Shown piece after piece: positions 1 to 8,586 of a DNA stretch of 64,000 bases. How positions within the stretch are numbered: the first letter of the stretch is position 1; the number at the start of each line of letters is the position of its first letter. Made by a program: the position numbers and the translations under genes. Source of the stretch: an uncultured Allomuricauda sp. Lineage in GTDB: Bacteria > Bacteroidota > Bacteroidia > Flavobacteriales > Flavobacteriaceae. The stretch is taken from contig NZ_CAMYIC010000012.1 of NCBI RefSeq assembly GCF_947258355.1, positions 62,001-126,000 of the forward strand, written 5' to 3'. Under the pieces are notes generated by a model, which searched no databases, was not told where the DNA came from, and was given only the letters and a program-made list of their open reading frames with translations.

Positions 1-913
1 CAGCGACCCATAGCAGAAATAAAAAGGTTCCTGTCAATCCTGTGATAAATAAGAGCGAAAAGTCCAGCCAGCGGCTGCGTGCTTTATGTTTATAATCGAA
101 ATAAGTTATAACTCCTGTGAATGCCATAAGCAGAATAAACCAAAAAAAAGGAGAGAGTGGGAAAAAGTTGTTCTGGGTATGTTCGCTATAATCTAAAATA
201 GTACGTTCCCGCTTTACCAATGGTTTTCCGTTTAAAGTGGTGTTTCGGATTTGTTCCATAGTATAGTACGGCAAAAACATGTGCTCTTGTACTGTGGCCT
301 TTCTATCTACCGGTGAACCAAAGGCCAAATCAATTCCAAACATGGACCATGTGTTCACATTCATAAATTGACGGACCAACTGGCGGAAGGTATATTGCTT
401 CTTTAGGTGGGAACCATCAAAAACGATGGCATCACCAAATTGTTCTTTTAAAATATCGCCTGTAATGCTGGAACAGTTGTTCAGCAAGGGGTCGTAAAGG
501 TAGTCCCTGTTTTCGGGAAGATAGTTTTCCTCAAAAAAAGCCAAGAGTTGATTGCGCTGTTGTAGGCTGAGGTCCAAAATTTGCTCCTTCACCCATCTTT
601 TTTCCAGTTCGTATTCATACAAGAACGCCTCAAAACTTCTACGGGAAAGGGAATAAATCATTTTACCCTTGGTAAAATTCAAGTAGAAATTGGGTTGATT
701 AAAATCGAAAGTACCATAATTGTAAACAACATCGATTCCCAAAGCGGAATCTTGCACCCTAAAAGCAGTGTGCCCAAAAGCAGAGTATAGCTCGTCGCCT
801 GTGGCACAGGTAAGCAAACTCACTTTTGAACTTTCCATGAGCTGTGGGATCTGGGAAAAAAGGAATTTCCCGATGATGAAAAAAAGAAATAAAAGATGGA
901 GCTTTCGTCTCAT
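1..913 (-). CDS. DUF4105 / Lnb-type membrane protein, partial (3' end beyond window)
   Basis: Start is the ATG at 913; about 304 codons are visible and the frame stays open to the left edge. An N-terminal signal/anchor (residues 5-20) is followed by a periplasmic DUF4105 domain with the family's two hallmarks, a His in YSAFGHTAFRV (H48) and a Cys in NNCSS (C147). Hydrophobic segments begin near residue 255. DUF4105 proteins have been linked in Bacteroides to N-acylation of lipoproteins (Lnb), with a Cys/His thiol-transfer chemistry. That role is inferred here from family membership; the many lipoproteins in this window would be its substrates. It diverges from pssA. Confidence 0.78.
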   Translation of the reverse strand, partial: MRRKLHLLFLFFIIGKFLFSQIPQLMESSKVSLLTCATGDELYSAFGHTAFRVQDSALGIDVVYNYGTFDFNQPNFYLNFTKGKMIYSLSRRSFEAFLYEYELEKRWVKEQILDLSLQQRNQLLAFFEENYLPENRDYLYDPLLNNCSSITGDILKEQFGDAIVFDGSHLKKQYTFRQLVRQFMNVNTWSMFGIDLAFGSPVDRKATVQEHMFLPYYTMEQIRNTTLNGKPLVKRERTILDYSEHTQNNFFPLSPFFWFILLMAFTGVITYFDYKHKARSRWLDFSLLFITGLTGTFLFLLWVA

Positions 914-967
914 TCTGAATTTTATCAGAACAAATATCAGAATAAAAACGGCTCGGTGCACTATCCC

Positions 968-999
968 TTGCCCACAGTTTAATTTTTCCGCTATTTTTA
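968..999 (+). promoter_or_regulatory. Bacteroidota-type promoter upstream of pssA
   Basis: TTG at 968-970, a 21-nt spacer, then TATTTTTA at 992-999. This matches the Bacteroidota consensus (TTTG or TTG, 17-23 nt, TAnnTTTG) with one mismatch at the last base. The box ends 15 nt before the pssA ATG, so the leader would be about 10 nt. Confidence 0.5.
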
Positions 1000-1014
1000 C
1001 GGAAACCTAATTTT

Positions 1015-1746
1015 ATGAAGTCCTATATTCCTAATTTTTTAACCCTTCTCAATGTTTTAAGTGGTTGTATTGCTACGGTGTTTGCTGTGCTCAATCATTT
1101 GGAATGGGCCGCGCTTTTTGTGTTTATCGGGATTTTCTTTGACTTTTTTGATGGTCTCGCGGCACGTGCGCTCAATGTACAGAGCGAAATAGGAATTCAA
1201 TTGGATTCCTTGGCCGATGTGATTACCAGCGGCCTTGTACCGGGCGTGGTTATGTTTCAATTGTTGAGTATGGCGGAAAGAGGCGGTTGGAATCTCGGAT
1301 TTATAGGTCACGATACTGAACTCACCCTTTTACCTTTTGTTGGTTTTGCCATTACCTTGGCTTCGGCCTACCGGTTGGCCAAGTTTAATGTGGACGAGGA
1401 TCAAGTTTCTTCTTTTGTAGGCCTTCCTACTCCAGCGAACGCACTTTTGATTCTTTCACTGCCCATGATTTTGTTGTACCAAAACAATGAGGTACTTAAC
1501 AGCATTATTTTGAACCCATGGTTTTTGGTGATATTGACCATTTTGAGCTCCTATTTATTGAACTCACCCATAAAATTGTTCGCATTGAAGTTCAAAAACT
1601 GGAGTTTTAAGGATAACGGAATCCGTTATTTGTTCATTATAGGTAGTTTGGTTTTGTTGTTGACCCTGCGATTTTTGGCCATACCCGTAATCATATTAAT
1701 TTATATTTTGATGTCTCTTATAGATGGAGGGGGAAAAGCAGCATAA
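1015..1746 (+). CDS. pssA: CDP-diacylglycerol--serine O-phosphatidyltransferase (phosphatidylserine synthase)
   Basis: This is a 243-residue integral membrane enzyme. The full CDP-alcohol phosphatidyltransferase signature D-G-x2-A-R-x8-G-x3-D-x3-D is present (D46, G47, A50, R51, G60, D64, D68), followed by several membrane helices. It transfers the phosphatidyl group from CDP-diacylglycerol to serine, the first step to phosphatidylethanolamine. The length suits the bacterial PssA subclass; a different CDP-alcohol acceptor cannot be fully excluded. The gene overlaps the next one by 23 nt, suggesting co-expression. Confidence 0.87.
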   Translation: MKSYIPNFLTLLNVLSGCIATVFAVLNHLEWAALFVFIGIFFDFFDGLAARALNVQSEIGIQLDSLADVITSGLVPGVVMFQLLSMAERGGWNLGFIGHDTELTLLPFVGFAITLASAYRLAKFNVDEDQVSSFVGLPTPANALLILSLPMILLYQNNEVLNSIILNPWFLVILTILSSYLLNSPIKLFALKFKNWSFKDNGIRYLFIIGSLVLLLTLRFLAIPVIILIYILMSLIDGGGKAA

Positions 1747-2191
1747 CGATAAACATGGGAATGTTTCTGGAGAATGTGTGGTATATCCGTCCAAAGTTGG
1801 GTTGGAATTGCTGATTCCCATTGTTTTGATTTTTGGAATCGGTATTGTCAGTAGCTTTGGGCAAAGTAGTTTAACGGGTGTGATTGTTCAATTTGTGCTC
1901 CTTTTTGTTTTTGTTGCTCTGTTTTTTTCTATTTCTTATGAAGTTACTGATGAAGTTTTAACGGTAACTACCTTTTTCTTTATCAAAAAAAGTGTTTTGA
2001 TCAAAGATATTACAAGGATAGTGGAGTCAAACAATCCACTAAGTTCCCCAGCAGCCTCTTTGGATCGTTTGGAAATATATTATGGGAAATATAACAGTAC
2101 TGTTATTTCTCCAAAAGATAAAATGAAGTTTATTGAACACTTAAAGCGGCTTTCGCCATCTATTCAAGTGGAATTAAAGAAGAAAAAATAG
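1724..2191 (+). CDS. Membrane-anchored bacterial PH-domain (bPH_4-like) protein
   Basis: The 155-residue protein has a short polar N-terminus, two hydrophobic segments (about residues 26-45 and 50-70) and a C-terminal domain. That domain carries the pattern SSPAASLDRLEIYYG followed by ISPKDKMKFIEHL, typical of the bPH_4 (formerly DUF1200) family. Function is unknown; such proteins are thought to be membrane-associated binding modules. The ATG at 1724 lies inside pssA, giving a 23-nt overlap in another frame; no later in-frame ATG precedes the domain, so this start is likely. Confidence 0.7.
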   Translation: MEGEKQHNDKHGNVSGECVVYPSKVGLELLIPIVLIFGIGIVSSFGQSSLTGVIVQFVLLFVFVALFFSISYEVTDEVLTVTTFFFIKKSVLIKDITRIVESNNPLSSPAASLDRLEIYYGKYNSTVISPKDKMKFIEHLKRLSPSIQVELKKKK

Positions 2192-2198
2192 GAAAGTG

Positions 2199-2939
2199 TT
2201 AAAAATCAAGCTTCTTTTTTCGTAGCTCAAAGTTCTGCCCCAGATAGACTTTTCTCACCATTTCATCAACGGCAAGTTCTTCAGGTTCACCTGCTTTTAG
2301 AATGCCGCCTTCGAACATAAGGTATGAACGTTCGGTAATGGCCAAGGTTTCCTGTACGTTGTGGTCGGTAATCAAAATACCTATGTTTTTGTTCTTCAAC
2401 TGGGCCACAATTCGCTGAATGTCCTCCACCGCTACGGGATCTACCCCCGCAAAAGGTTCATCCAACAGAATAAATTTAGGGTCGGTTGCCAAGGCTCGGG
2501 CAATCTCGGTACGTCTCCGTTCACCACCAGATAACAAATCACCTCGGTTTTTACGGATATGTCCCAGACCGAACTCATCAATCAAGGACTCCATTTTCAT
2601 GTGTTGCTCTTTCTTGCTCAAATTAGTGAGTTGCAACACACTCAAGATATTTTTCTCAATGCTCAATTTTCGGAAAACCGATGCTTCTTGCGCCAAATAA
2701 CCAATACCATGCTGGGCCCTTTTGTACATAGGGAAGGTGGTAATGTTCATATCATCCAGATAAATGTTTCCACCATTGGGTTTGATCAACCCGACTATCA
2801 TGTAGAAAGAAGTGGTTTTTCCAGCTCCATTGGGACCCAATAATCCAACGATTTCACCTTGATTGACCTCTAGGGAAATGCCTTTAACAACTTTACGGCC
2901 ACGGTAGGCCTTCATTATATTTTCTGCGCGTAGCTTCAT
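2199..2939 (-). CDS. lptB: LPS export ABC transporter ATP-binding protein
   Basis: This 246-residue ABC ATPase powers extraction of lipopolysaccharide from the inner membrane with LptF and LptG. Visible motifs are Walker [10 protein letters not shown] (35-43), signature LSGGE (136-140), Walker B FILLDE (156-161) and the switch His (H193). The sequence [17 protein letters not shown] (about 81-97) is characteristic of LptB rather than of amino-acid importers. Length matches the family. The OstA-like gene at 25.5 kb is a probable pathway partner. A TAGTTTTG box lies just upstream. Confidence 0.93.
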   Translation of the reverse strand: MKLRAENIMKAYRGRKVVKGISLEVNQGEIVGLLGPNGAGKTTSFYMIVGLIKPNGGNIYLDDMNITTFPMYKRAQHGIGYLAQEASVFRKLSIEKNILSVLQLTNLSKKEQHMKMESLIDEFGLGHIRKNRGDLLSGGERRRTEIARALATDPKFILLDEPFAGVDPVAVEDIQRIVAQLKNKNIGILITDHNVQETLAITERSYLMFEGGILKAGEPEELAVDEMVRKVYLGQNFELRKKKLDF

Positions 2940-2949
2940 AGGAATTTGC

Positions 2950-2957
2950 CAAAACTA
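2950..2957 (-). promoter_or_regulatory. -7 promoter box upstream of lptB
   Basis: TAGTTTTG on the minus strand is an exact TAnnTTTG match, ending 10 nt before the lptB ATG. No TTG/TTTG was found at the expected distance upstream, so only half of the promoter is supported. Confidence 0.35.
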
Positions 2958-2996
2958 AACATATTCTTGGTCTGCTGTATGGTCTTTTGGATTTTT

Positions 2997-3347
2997 TTAA
3001 GCTTCGTTTGCTTCCAGATCTTCCCAATATTCGTAAGCGCGACGCAAGTGTGGAATTACGATGGTTCCGCCTACCAATGTGGCTATACCAAGGGTTTCCA
3101 TCACTTCTTGTTTATTGGCGCCTGCTTCTTTGGAGCTTTCCAGGTGGTACTTTACACAATCGTCGCAGCGTAGCACTGCAGAGGCTACCAGTCCTAAGAG
3201 CTCCTTTGTCTTAACATCCAAAGCGCCTTCCATAAAGGCATTGGTATCGAGATTGAATATGCGTTTGATCAGTTTGTTGTTCTCGGCAAGCAGCTTATCG
3301 TTCATCTTGGCACGATAGGCATTGAACTCTTCTACTTTATTTGGCAT
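2997..3347 (-). CDS. Carboxymuconolactone decarboxylase / AhpD-like family protein
   Basis: The 116-residue protein contains the CxxCxxxH motif of the AhpD-like alpha-helical fold (C61, C64, H68, in RCDDCVKYHLE). Members with this motif act as thiol-dependent peroxidases or disulfide reductases, whereas true carboxymuconolactone decarboxylases usually lack it. A redox role is therefore more likely than decarboxylation, though the substrate is unknown. The start overlaps the end of tatC by 11 nt, placing it in the kdsD-tatC transcription unit. Confidence 0.82.
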   Translation of the reverse strand: MPNKVEEFNAYRAKMNDKLLAENNKLIKRIFNLDTNAFMEGALDVKTKELLGLVASAVLRCDDCVKYHLESSKEAGANKQEVMETLGIATLVGGTIVIPHLRRAYEYWEDLEANEA

Positions 3348-4179
3348 TTTTTCTTGCTTTCTCTTTTCTTTCTTCTTTTTTGACTACCATTCTTGAAATA
3401 AAAATACTTACCTGATATAAAACAAGTACGGGTATGCACACAATAATTTGACTTGTAATATCCGGAGGTGTAATGATTGCGGAGAGTATCAGGATAATTA
3501 CCAAGGCTATCTTCCTGTATTTCTTAAGGATTTCAGGGGTTACCAATCCAACTTTCGTCAAAAAGAAAATAACGATGGGCAATTCAAACATGATACCACA
3601 GGCAATTACCGAAGCCCTGACCGTTCCAATATAGGATCCGAGATCGATTTCGTTCAACACTTCCTTACTTACCTGATATGACCCCAAAAAGTTGATGGAT
3701 AATGGAGCAACGATATAATATCCGAAAAGTACACCTAGGAAGAACAATCCTGAAGCGGTAATGATGAACCCTCTGGAATGCTTTCTTTCCTTTTCGTAAA
3801 GCCCAGGGCTGATAAACTTCCATAATTCCCACAAAATATAGGGGAACCCAAGAATAACGCCCGCCCATATGGAGGTCCAGATATGTGCGGAAAATTGTCC
3901 AGCCATTAATCTACTCTGAATGGTAAATGGAATGGTATCACCACAGAACTCGGAATCCACTCCGAAGAACTTTCCAATGTTGCAAAAGAACTGATAGGTG
4001 GGGAAGTCCATGTTCTTGGGACCAAATAATATGGTATCAAAAATAAAGCCTCTAAAAACAAAGGCCATACAAGCAATGATCACAACTGCCAAAGTGGAGC
4101 GCACCAAATGCCAACGTAACTCTTCCAAATGGTCCAAAAAGGACATTTCATCTGGATTTTTTCTCTCTTTTTTAGCCAT
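3337..4179 (-). CDS. tatC: Sec-independent protein translocase subunit TatC
   Basis: This is a 280-residue polytopic membrane protein with about six hydrophobic helices. The cytoplasmic N-terminus has the family motif MSFLDHLEELRWHLVRS (residues 12-28), which contacts twin-arginine signal peptides. TatC is the receptor of the Tat pathway for folded proteins. No tatA/tatB lies nearby. The start codon shares one base with the kdsD stop (TAATG), which indicates translational coupling. The C-terminus is strongly basic. Confidence 0.95.
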   Translation of the reverse strand: MAKKERKNPDEMSFLDHLEELRWHLVRSTLAVVIIACMAFVFRGFIFDTILFGPKNMDFPTYQFFCNIGKFFGVDSEFCGDTIPFTIQSRLMAGQFSAHIWTSIWAGVILGFPYILWELWKFISPGLYEKERKHSRGFIITASGLFFLGVLFGYYIVAPLSINFLGSYQVSKEVLNEIDLGSYIGTVRASVIACGIMFELPIVIFFLTKVGLVTPEILKKYRKIALVIILILSAIITPPDITSQIIVCIPVLVLYQVSIFISRMVVKKEERKEKARKNAK

Positions 4180-5144
4180 TATAGGATTCCCTCGTTTATA
4201 AGGTTATGAATGTGGACCACGCCTGCATAGGTTTCGCCATCAAAGGCCAACAACTGGGATATGCTCTTTTCCTGCAACAACTTTAGTGCCTTAATGGCCA
4301 ACGTATCCACGTCTATTGTCTTGGGATTGGAGGTCATAATGTCCCGGGCGGTTAGTCCGCTTATATTATCGTATTTGCTCAACATTCTTCGTACATCTCC
4401 ATCGGTAACAATACCAACTACTTTGCCTTGATCTAGAACCGCGGTAACACCTAGCATTTTTTCGGATATCTCTATGATCACATCTTTAACCTTGGTGTTA
4501 ATGTCCACCTCAGGTTTTTGGTTATTTACCACAATATCGGCAACGCGCAAATATAGTTTCTTTCCCAAAGCGCCACCAGGGTGGTATTTGGCAAAATCCG
4601 AACTACTAAACCCTTTTAGTTCCAATAGGCATATAGCCAGTGCATCTCCCATGGCCATTTGTGCCGATGTACTTGTGGTGGGTGCCAGATTGTTTGGACA
4701 AGCTTCTTTTTCCACGTAGGTGTTAAGTACAAAATCCGCCTGTTTTGCCAAGATAGAGTCCATGTTTCCCGTAATCCCTATAAGCTTATGGTTTGCAATT
4801 TTAATTAGGGGAAGCAAAGCTTTGATTTCTGGAGTGTTCCCACTTTTGGACAAGCAGATGACCACATCATTTTGTTGGATGGTTCCCAAATCGCCATGAA
4901 TGGCATCAGCGGCGTGCATAAAAATGGCCGGTGTTCCAGTTGAATTCAATGTGGCCACAATTTTAGAAGCTATTATGGCACTTTTGCCTACGCCTGAAAC
5001 AATAACCCTTCCGTGCGATTCTAATATACATTGTACAGCGTTTGCAAATTGGTCGTCTAAAAGACCAATTAAATTGGCTACGGCCTTGCTTTCTATTTCA
5101 AGGGTCCGTTTTGCTATGGATAAAATTGACTTGGTGTCGCTCAA
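4179..5144 (-). CDS. kdsD: Arabinose-5-phosphate isomerase (KpsF/GutQ family)
   Basis: The 321-residue protein has an N-terminal SIS sugar-isomerase domain (about 35-170; GVGKSAIIASK, then CLSKSGNTPEIKALLPL) and two C-terminal CBS domains (about 205-320). It interconverts ribulose-5-phosphate and arabinose-5-phosphate, the first committed step to Kdo for the lipid A inner core. Length and architecture match KdsD. It is the first gene of the kdsD-tatC-AhpD-like unit and is divergent from recQ. Confidence 0.92.
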   Translation of the reverse strand: MSDTKSILSIAKRTLEIESKAVANLIGLLDDQFANAVQCILESHGRVIVSGVGKSAIIASKIVATLNSTGTPAIFMHAADAIHGDLGTIQQNDVVICLSKSGNTPEIKALLPLIKIANHKLIGITGNMDSILAKQADFVLNTYVEKEACPNNLAPTTSTSAQMAMGDALAICLLELKGFSSSDFAKYHPGGALGKKLYLRVADIVVNNQKPEVDINTKVKDVIIEISEKMLGVTAVLDQGKVVGIVTDGDVRRMLSKYDNISGLTARDIMTSNPKTIDVDTLAIKALKLLQEKSISQLLAFDGETYAGVVHIHNLINEGIL

Positions 5145-5201
5145 AGTAATTAACCGATTAACTGATTGTATTCCTAAAAGAATGTCTTATATTTAAGATT
5201 A

Positions 5202-5209
5202 CAAAACTA
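5202..5209 (-). promoter_or_regulatory. -7 promoter box upstream of kdsD
   Basis: TAGTTTTG on the minus strand matches TAnnTTTG exactly, 57 nt before the kdsD ATG. No clear TTG/TTTG partner was found upstream. It lies in the 185-nt divergent region shared with recQ, where no equally good box faces recQ. Confidence 0.35.
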
Positions 5210-5329
5210 ATCAAACTATCTTTTACAGACTATTATGGAGGTGAGAATAGATTCTTCTGTAATTGAAAGGTTAAAATAACAGCTTCAACTGCCTTTTAGG
5301 TTGCTTGTAATTAATTGAAAAATGCGGAA

Positions 5330-7531
5330 ATGAGCCTAACGAACACTGATTTGCATTCCTCGCTCAAAAAATATTTTGGTTTCTCAAAGTTTAAGGGATT
5401 GCAGGAAGATGTAATCCAGAATATACTAAGTGGTAACGACACCTTTGTGATCATGCCTACGGGAGGCGGGAAATCCCTTTGTTATCAATTGCCCGCTTTA
5501 ATGAAAGAGGGAACTGCAATTGTTGTTTCCCCTTTGATTGCTTTAATGAAAAACCAGGTGGATGCCATACGCGGAATATCCGAACAACATGGTATCGCAC
5601 ATGTATTGAACTCCTCTTTGACCAAAACAGAGGTGAAGCAGGTAAAAGAAGATATTGTGAATGGAGTGACCAAATTGCTCTACGTGGCTCCGGAATCCTT
5701 AACGAAGGAGGAAAACGTGGATTTTCTTAAAAATGTAAAACTCTCTTTTGTTGCTGTGGATGAGGCCCACTGTATTTCGGAATGGGGGCACGATTTTAGG
5801 CCAGAATACCGTAATCTTCGTGGCATCATCAATAGGTTGGGCGACAATATTCCCATTATTGGGCTTACCGCTACTGCAACACCAAAAGTCCAGGAAGATA
5901 TTATTAAAAACTTGGGCATGACGGACGCCAAAATCTTTAAAGCATCTTTTAATAGGCCCAATCTATTTTATGAAGTACGACCCAAGACCAAAAATGTAGA
6001 TGCCGATATAATCCGTTTTGTAAAACAAAATCAGGGTAAATCAGGTATAATATATTGTTTGAGCCGAAAAAGGGTTGAGGAATTGGCCCAGGTACTTCAA
6101 GTGAACGGGGTGAGTGCCGTTCCGTACCATGCAGGGTTCGATGCGAAGACCCGTTCCAAATATCAGGATATGTTCTTGATGGAAGAGGTGGACGTGGTTG
6201 TGGCCACCATTGCCTTTGGGATGGGTATCGATAAACCCGACGTCCGTTTTGTGATCCACCACGATATTCCTAAAAGTATAGAAAGCTATTACCAAGAAAC
6301 AGGTCGTGCCGGTAGGGATGGAGGCGAAGGACATTGTTTGGCATATTACGCCTACAAGGATGTAGAAAAGTTGGAAAAATTTATGTCGGGAAAACCCGTT
6401 GCAGAGCAAGAAATTGGAAACGCATTGTTGCAAGAAATCGTCGCCTATGCCGAGACATCCATGTCCCGGAGAAAATTTATATTGCATTACTTTGGTGAGG
6501 ATTTTGACGAGGTAAATGGCGAGGGAGCCGATATGGACGATAACGCCAGAAACCCTAAGCCCAAAGTAGAGGCCCAAGAGGATGTGGTAAAACTCTTGAA
6601 TGTGGTCAAGGACACCAATGAGAAATTTAAGACAAAAGAAATTGTCAGGGTGTTGGTAGGAAAGACCAATGCCATGATATCTTCCCACAAAACGGATGAG
6701 AAAAGCTTTTTTGGAATAGGTAAGGATAAAAGCAAGGAATTTTGGATGGCATTGACCAGACAGGTTTTGGTCGCAGGACTCCTTAAAAAGGAAATTGAGC
6801 GATACGGTATTCTTCATTTGACCAAAGAGGGTGAGAAATACTTGGGGAACCCAGAATCGTTTATGATGACCAAGGATCATGTTTATTCAAAAGAAGATAC
6901 AGGTAACATAATTACGGCGGAGAAATCCAATGGAGCCGTAGCCGATGATCAATTATTAAAATTACTTCGAGATCTCCGAAAGAAAGAAGCACAAAAGAGA
7001 GAAGTACCTCCATTTGTGGTCTTTCAAGACCCCTCCTTGGAAGATATGTCCCTTAAATACCCCATTACCATGCAAGAGCTGATCAATATTCAAGGTGTGG
7101 GTGAGGGTAAGGCAAAAAAGTACGGAAAACCGTTTGTTGAGCTTATTTCCAAATATGTTGATGAAAACGATATTACAAGACCGGATGACCTTGTTGTTAA
7201 AAGTACAGGAGCCAATTCTGGGTTGAAATTATACGTGATTCAAAGTGTGGACAGGAAATTGGCTTTGGACGATATTGCCTCTGCAAAAGGCTTGGAGTTG
7301 ACCGATTTGATCAAAGAAATGGAGCAAATCGTATTCAGTGGTACAAAGTTGAACATCGGTTATTGGATCGATGAAATCTTGGATGAAGACCAACAAGAAG
7401 AAATCCATGACTATTTTCTGGAAGCAGAGACCGATTCCATTTCGGCTGCCGTGGATGAGTTCGAGGGGGACTACGAGGACGAAGAGCTTCGTCTGTACCG
7501 CCTTAAATTTATAAGTGAAGTCGCAAATTAA
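5330..7531 (+). CDS. recQ: ATP-dependent DNA helicase RecQ
   Basis: I place the start at the ATG at 5330; an upstream in-frame TTG at 5315 is less likely. The 733-residue protein has Walker A PTGGGKS (43-49), DEAH box (144-147), a helicase C-terminal domain with TGRAGRDG, an RQC region and an HRDC-like domain (about 560-620). It unwinds DNA 3'-5' in recombination and repair. Oddly, the four RQC zinc-binding cysteines are absent: the region around MSRRKFILHYFGE (from residue 377) and GEGADMDDNARN contains none. The stop overlaps the convergent gene by 4 nt. Confidence 0.93.
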   Translation: MSLTNTDLHSSLKKYFGFSKFKGLQEDVIQNILSGNDTFVIMPTGGGKSLCYQLPALMKEGTAIVVSPLIALMKNQVDAIRGISEQHGIAHVLNSSLTKTEVKQVKEDIVNGVTKLLYVAPESLTKEENVDFLKNVKLSFVAVDEAHCISEWGHDFRPEYRNLRGIINRLGDNIPIIGLTATATPKVQEDIIKNLGMTDAKIFKASFNRPNLFYEVRPKTKNVDADIIRFVKQNQGKSGIIYCLSRKRVEELAQVLQVNGVSAVPYHAGFDAKTRSKYQDMFLMEEVDVVVATIAFGMGIDKPDVRFVIHHDIPKSIESYYQETGRAGRDGGEGHCLAYYAYKDVEKLEKFMSGKPVAEQEIGNALLQEIVAYAETSMSRRKFILHYFGEDFDEVNGEGADMDDNARNPKPKVEAQEDVVKLLNVVKDTNEKFKTKEIVRVLVGKTNAMISSHKTDEKSFFGIGKDKSKEFWMALTRQVLVAGLLKKEIERYGILHLTKEGEKYLGNPESFMMTKDHVYSKEDTGNIITAEKSNGAVADDQLLKLLRDLRKKEAQKREVPPFVVFQDPSLEDMSLKYPITMQELINIQGVGEGKAKKYGKPFVELISKYVDENDITRPDDLVVKSTGANSGLKLYVIQSVDRKLALDDIASAKGLELTDLIKEMEQIVFSGTKLNIGYWIDEILDEDQQEEIHDYFLEAETDSISAAVDEFEGDYEDEELRLYRLKFISEVAN

Positions 7532-7839
7532 AATTCACCACTTAACTCTCCGGTTGTAATCATGGCTACAATAAATCCGAAATATAGGATAAAAAGTACC
7601 AAATAAACCAATGACAATGCTAATCCAATATAGGATAAGATTTTTCCTGTCTTTACATTGCTGTAATCCGTATAATTCTCTGGGTTCTGTTGGTACAATT
7701 CGCTAGCGGTCTTGGCCTTTACCAAGCCGATTATGCTAAAAAGCGCACCAAAAGGACCACAACAAAATAAAGTGCCGACAATGGAGAGTATCCCCATTGT
7801 CAACACTGTGCTTGCCCCTGGTATGGGTTGCTGGCTCAT
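7528..7839 (-). CDS. Small 'CCC motif' membrane protein
   Basis: The 103-residue protein has two or three hydrophobic segments (about 8-38 and 62-97). A polar hinge carries YQQNPENYTDYSNVKTGKIL, matching the hinge of the next upstream gene, so the two are paralogues. The cysteine cluster reads FCCGPFG near the first helix. This resembles the Bacteroidota CCC-motif membrane protein family of unknown function. It is last in a three-gene minus-strand unit with a paralogue and a DUF2752 gene, 4 nt apart from the former. Confidence 0.7.
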   Translation of the reverse strand: MSQQPIPGASTVLTMGILSIVGTLFCCGPFGALFSIIGLVKAKTASELYQQNPENYTDYSNVKTGKILSYIGLALSLVYLVLFILYFGFIVAMITTGELSGEF

Positions 7840-7843
7840 ATAA

Positions 7844-8173
7844 TTATTGTTGATATTGTTCTAGAATTTCTTGCATTCTTTCTGGGTCTTGAAGCGTGTC
7901 CCATCCAAATTTGGATATGGCCCAAATAGACAACAGTAGATAGATTACGTTTAAAACAATCCCTATAATGGATAGGATTCTACCTGTTTTCACATTTTGG
8001 ACGCCTTCATACATTTCGGGGTTTTCAGCATAAAGTTTCAATGCCTTATTGGCCAATATTAAACCAATTACACCGAAAATAAGTCCGATGACACCGTAGC
8101 AGCAACAAGTTATTATCGAAATAATGCCAAAGACGATGATCAGCGTTGCGTTTGGAAGTTTTTGTTGTTCCAT
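7844..8173 (-). CDS. Small 'CCC motif' membrane protein (paralogue)
   Basis: The 109-residue protein has an N-terminal hydrophobic segment containing consecutive cysteines (ITCCCYG), a polar hinge YAENPEMYEGVQNVKTGRIL and a second hydrophobic segment. It ends in a Gln-rich tail. It is a tandem paralogue of the 7528 gene. The CCC motif is intact here and reduced to CC in the neighbour. Function is unknown; the fused hinge-plus-helices design suggests a DUF4190-like membrane protein. Confidence 0.72.
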   Translation of the reverse strand: MEQQKLPNATLIIVFGIISIITCCCYGVIGLIFGVIGLILANKALKLYAENPEMYEGVQNVKTGRILSIIGIVLNVIYLLLSIWAISKFGWDTLQDPERMQEILEQYQQ

Positions 8174-8185
8174 GATTTTAAGTTT

Positions 8186-8506
8186 TTAATTAAAAAGGTT
8201 ATTCATTTTTAGGATATAACTTACTATAATGGTACCAGCTGCAATAAACATAAGTGCCATCTTTATTTGCTGGGAATATTTGAGTTTTACAAAGGTGCTC
8301 GTAATTAAGAATACTAGGAGGACCAATATGGGGTAAATGGCCGGGTACATTTGGAAAGCAGCTAAAAACTCACCGTGTAACAACAAATCAACCGAGCGTT
8401 GCATGCCGCAACCAGGGCAGTCCAGCCCCAAAAGTTGTTTGTTGAGGCAAGGCAGCATGTAGTCCTTTAAGCTAATGGCGTTTATGGTTGGTGTTAGGTA
8501 CATCAT
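8186..8506 (-). CDS. DUF2752 family membrane protein
   Basis: The 106-residue protein shows the DUF2752 hallmark CPGCGMQRS (C30, C33) preceding two hydrophobic helices. The CxxC could bind metal or form a disulfide; no function is established. It is first in the unit with the two CCC-motif proteins, separated by 12 nt, an arrangement suggesting a small membrane complex. Two tandem ATGs open the gene; I use the first. Confidence 0.83.
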   Translation of the reverse strand: MMYLTPTINAISLKDYMLPCLNKQLLGLDCPGCGMQRSVDLLLHGEFLAAFQMYPAIYPILVLLVFLITSTFVKLKYSQQIKMALMFIAAGTIIVSYILKMNNLFN

Positions 8507-8532
8507 AGTCTGTGGTAGCCGAAAAATACTAT

Positions 8533-8540
8533 TATTTTTG
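8533..8540 (+). promoter_or_regulatory. -7 promoter box upstream of the Smr-domain gene
   Basis: TATTTTTG matches TAnnTTTG exactly and ends 46 nt before the ATG at 8587. No TTG/TTTG at the expected distance was seen upstream. Confidence 0.35.
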
Positions 8541-8586
8541 TATTCGGGTTTAATTTTTACATCATTTTTTGCCAGAGAGATTAATT

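Noticed and set aside
5235-5279. 14-codon mini-ORF (ATG at 5235) with GGAGGTGAG-like sequence in the recQ leader
   Set aside because: Too short to support, no conserved peptide recognised, and GAGGTGAG lies inside the ORF rather than before its ATG.
6041-6880. 279-codon open frame on the minus strand inside recQ
   Set aside because: Antisense shadow of a clear recQ frame; translation is Phe/Ile/His-rich with no family features and no promoter.
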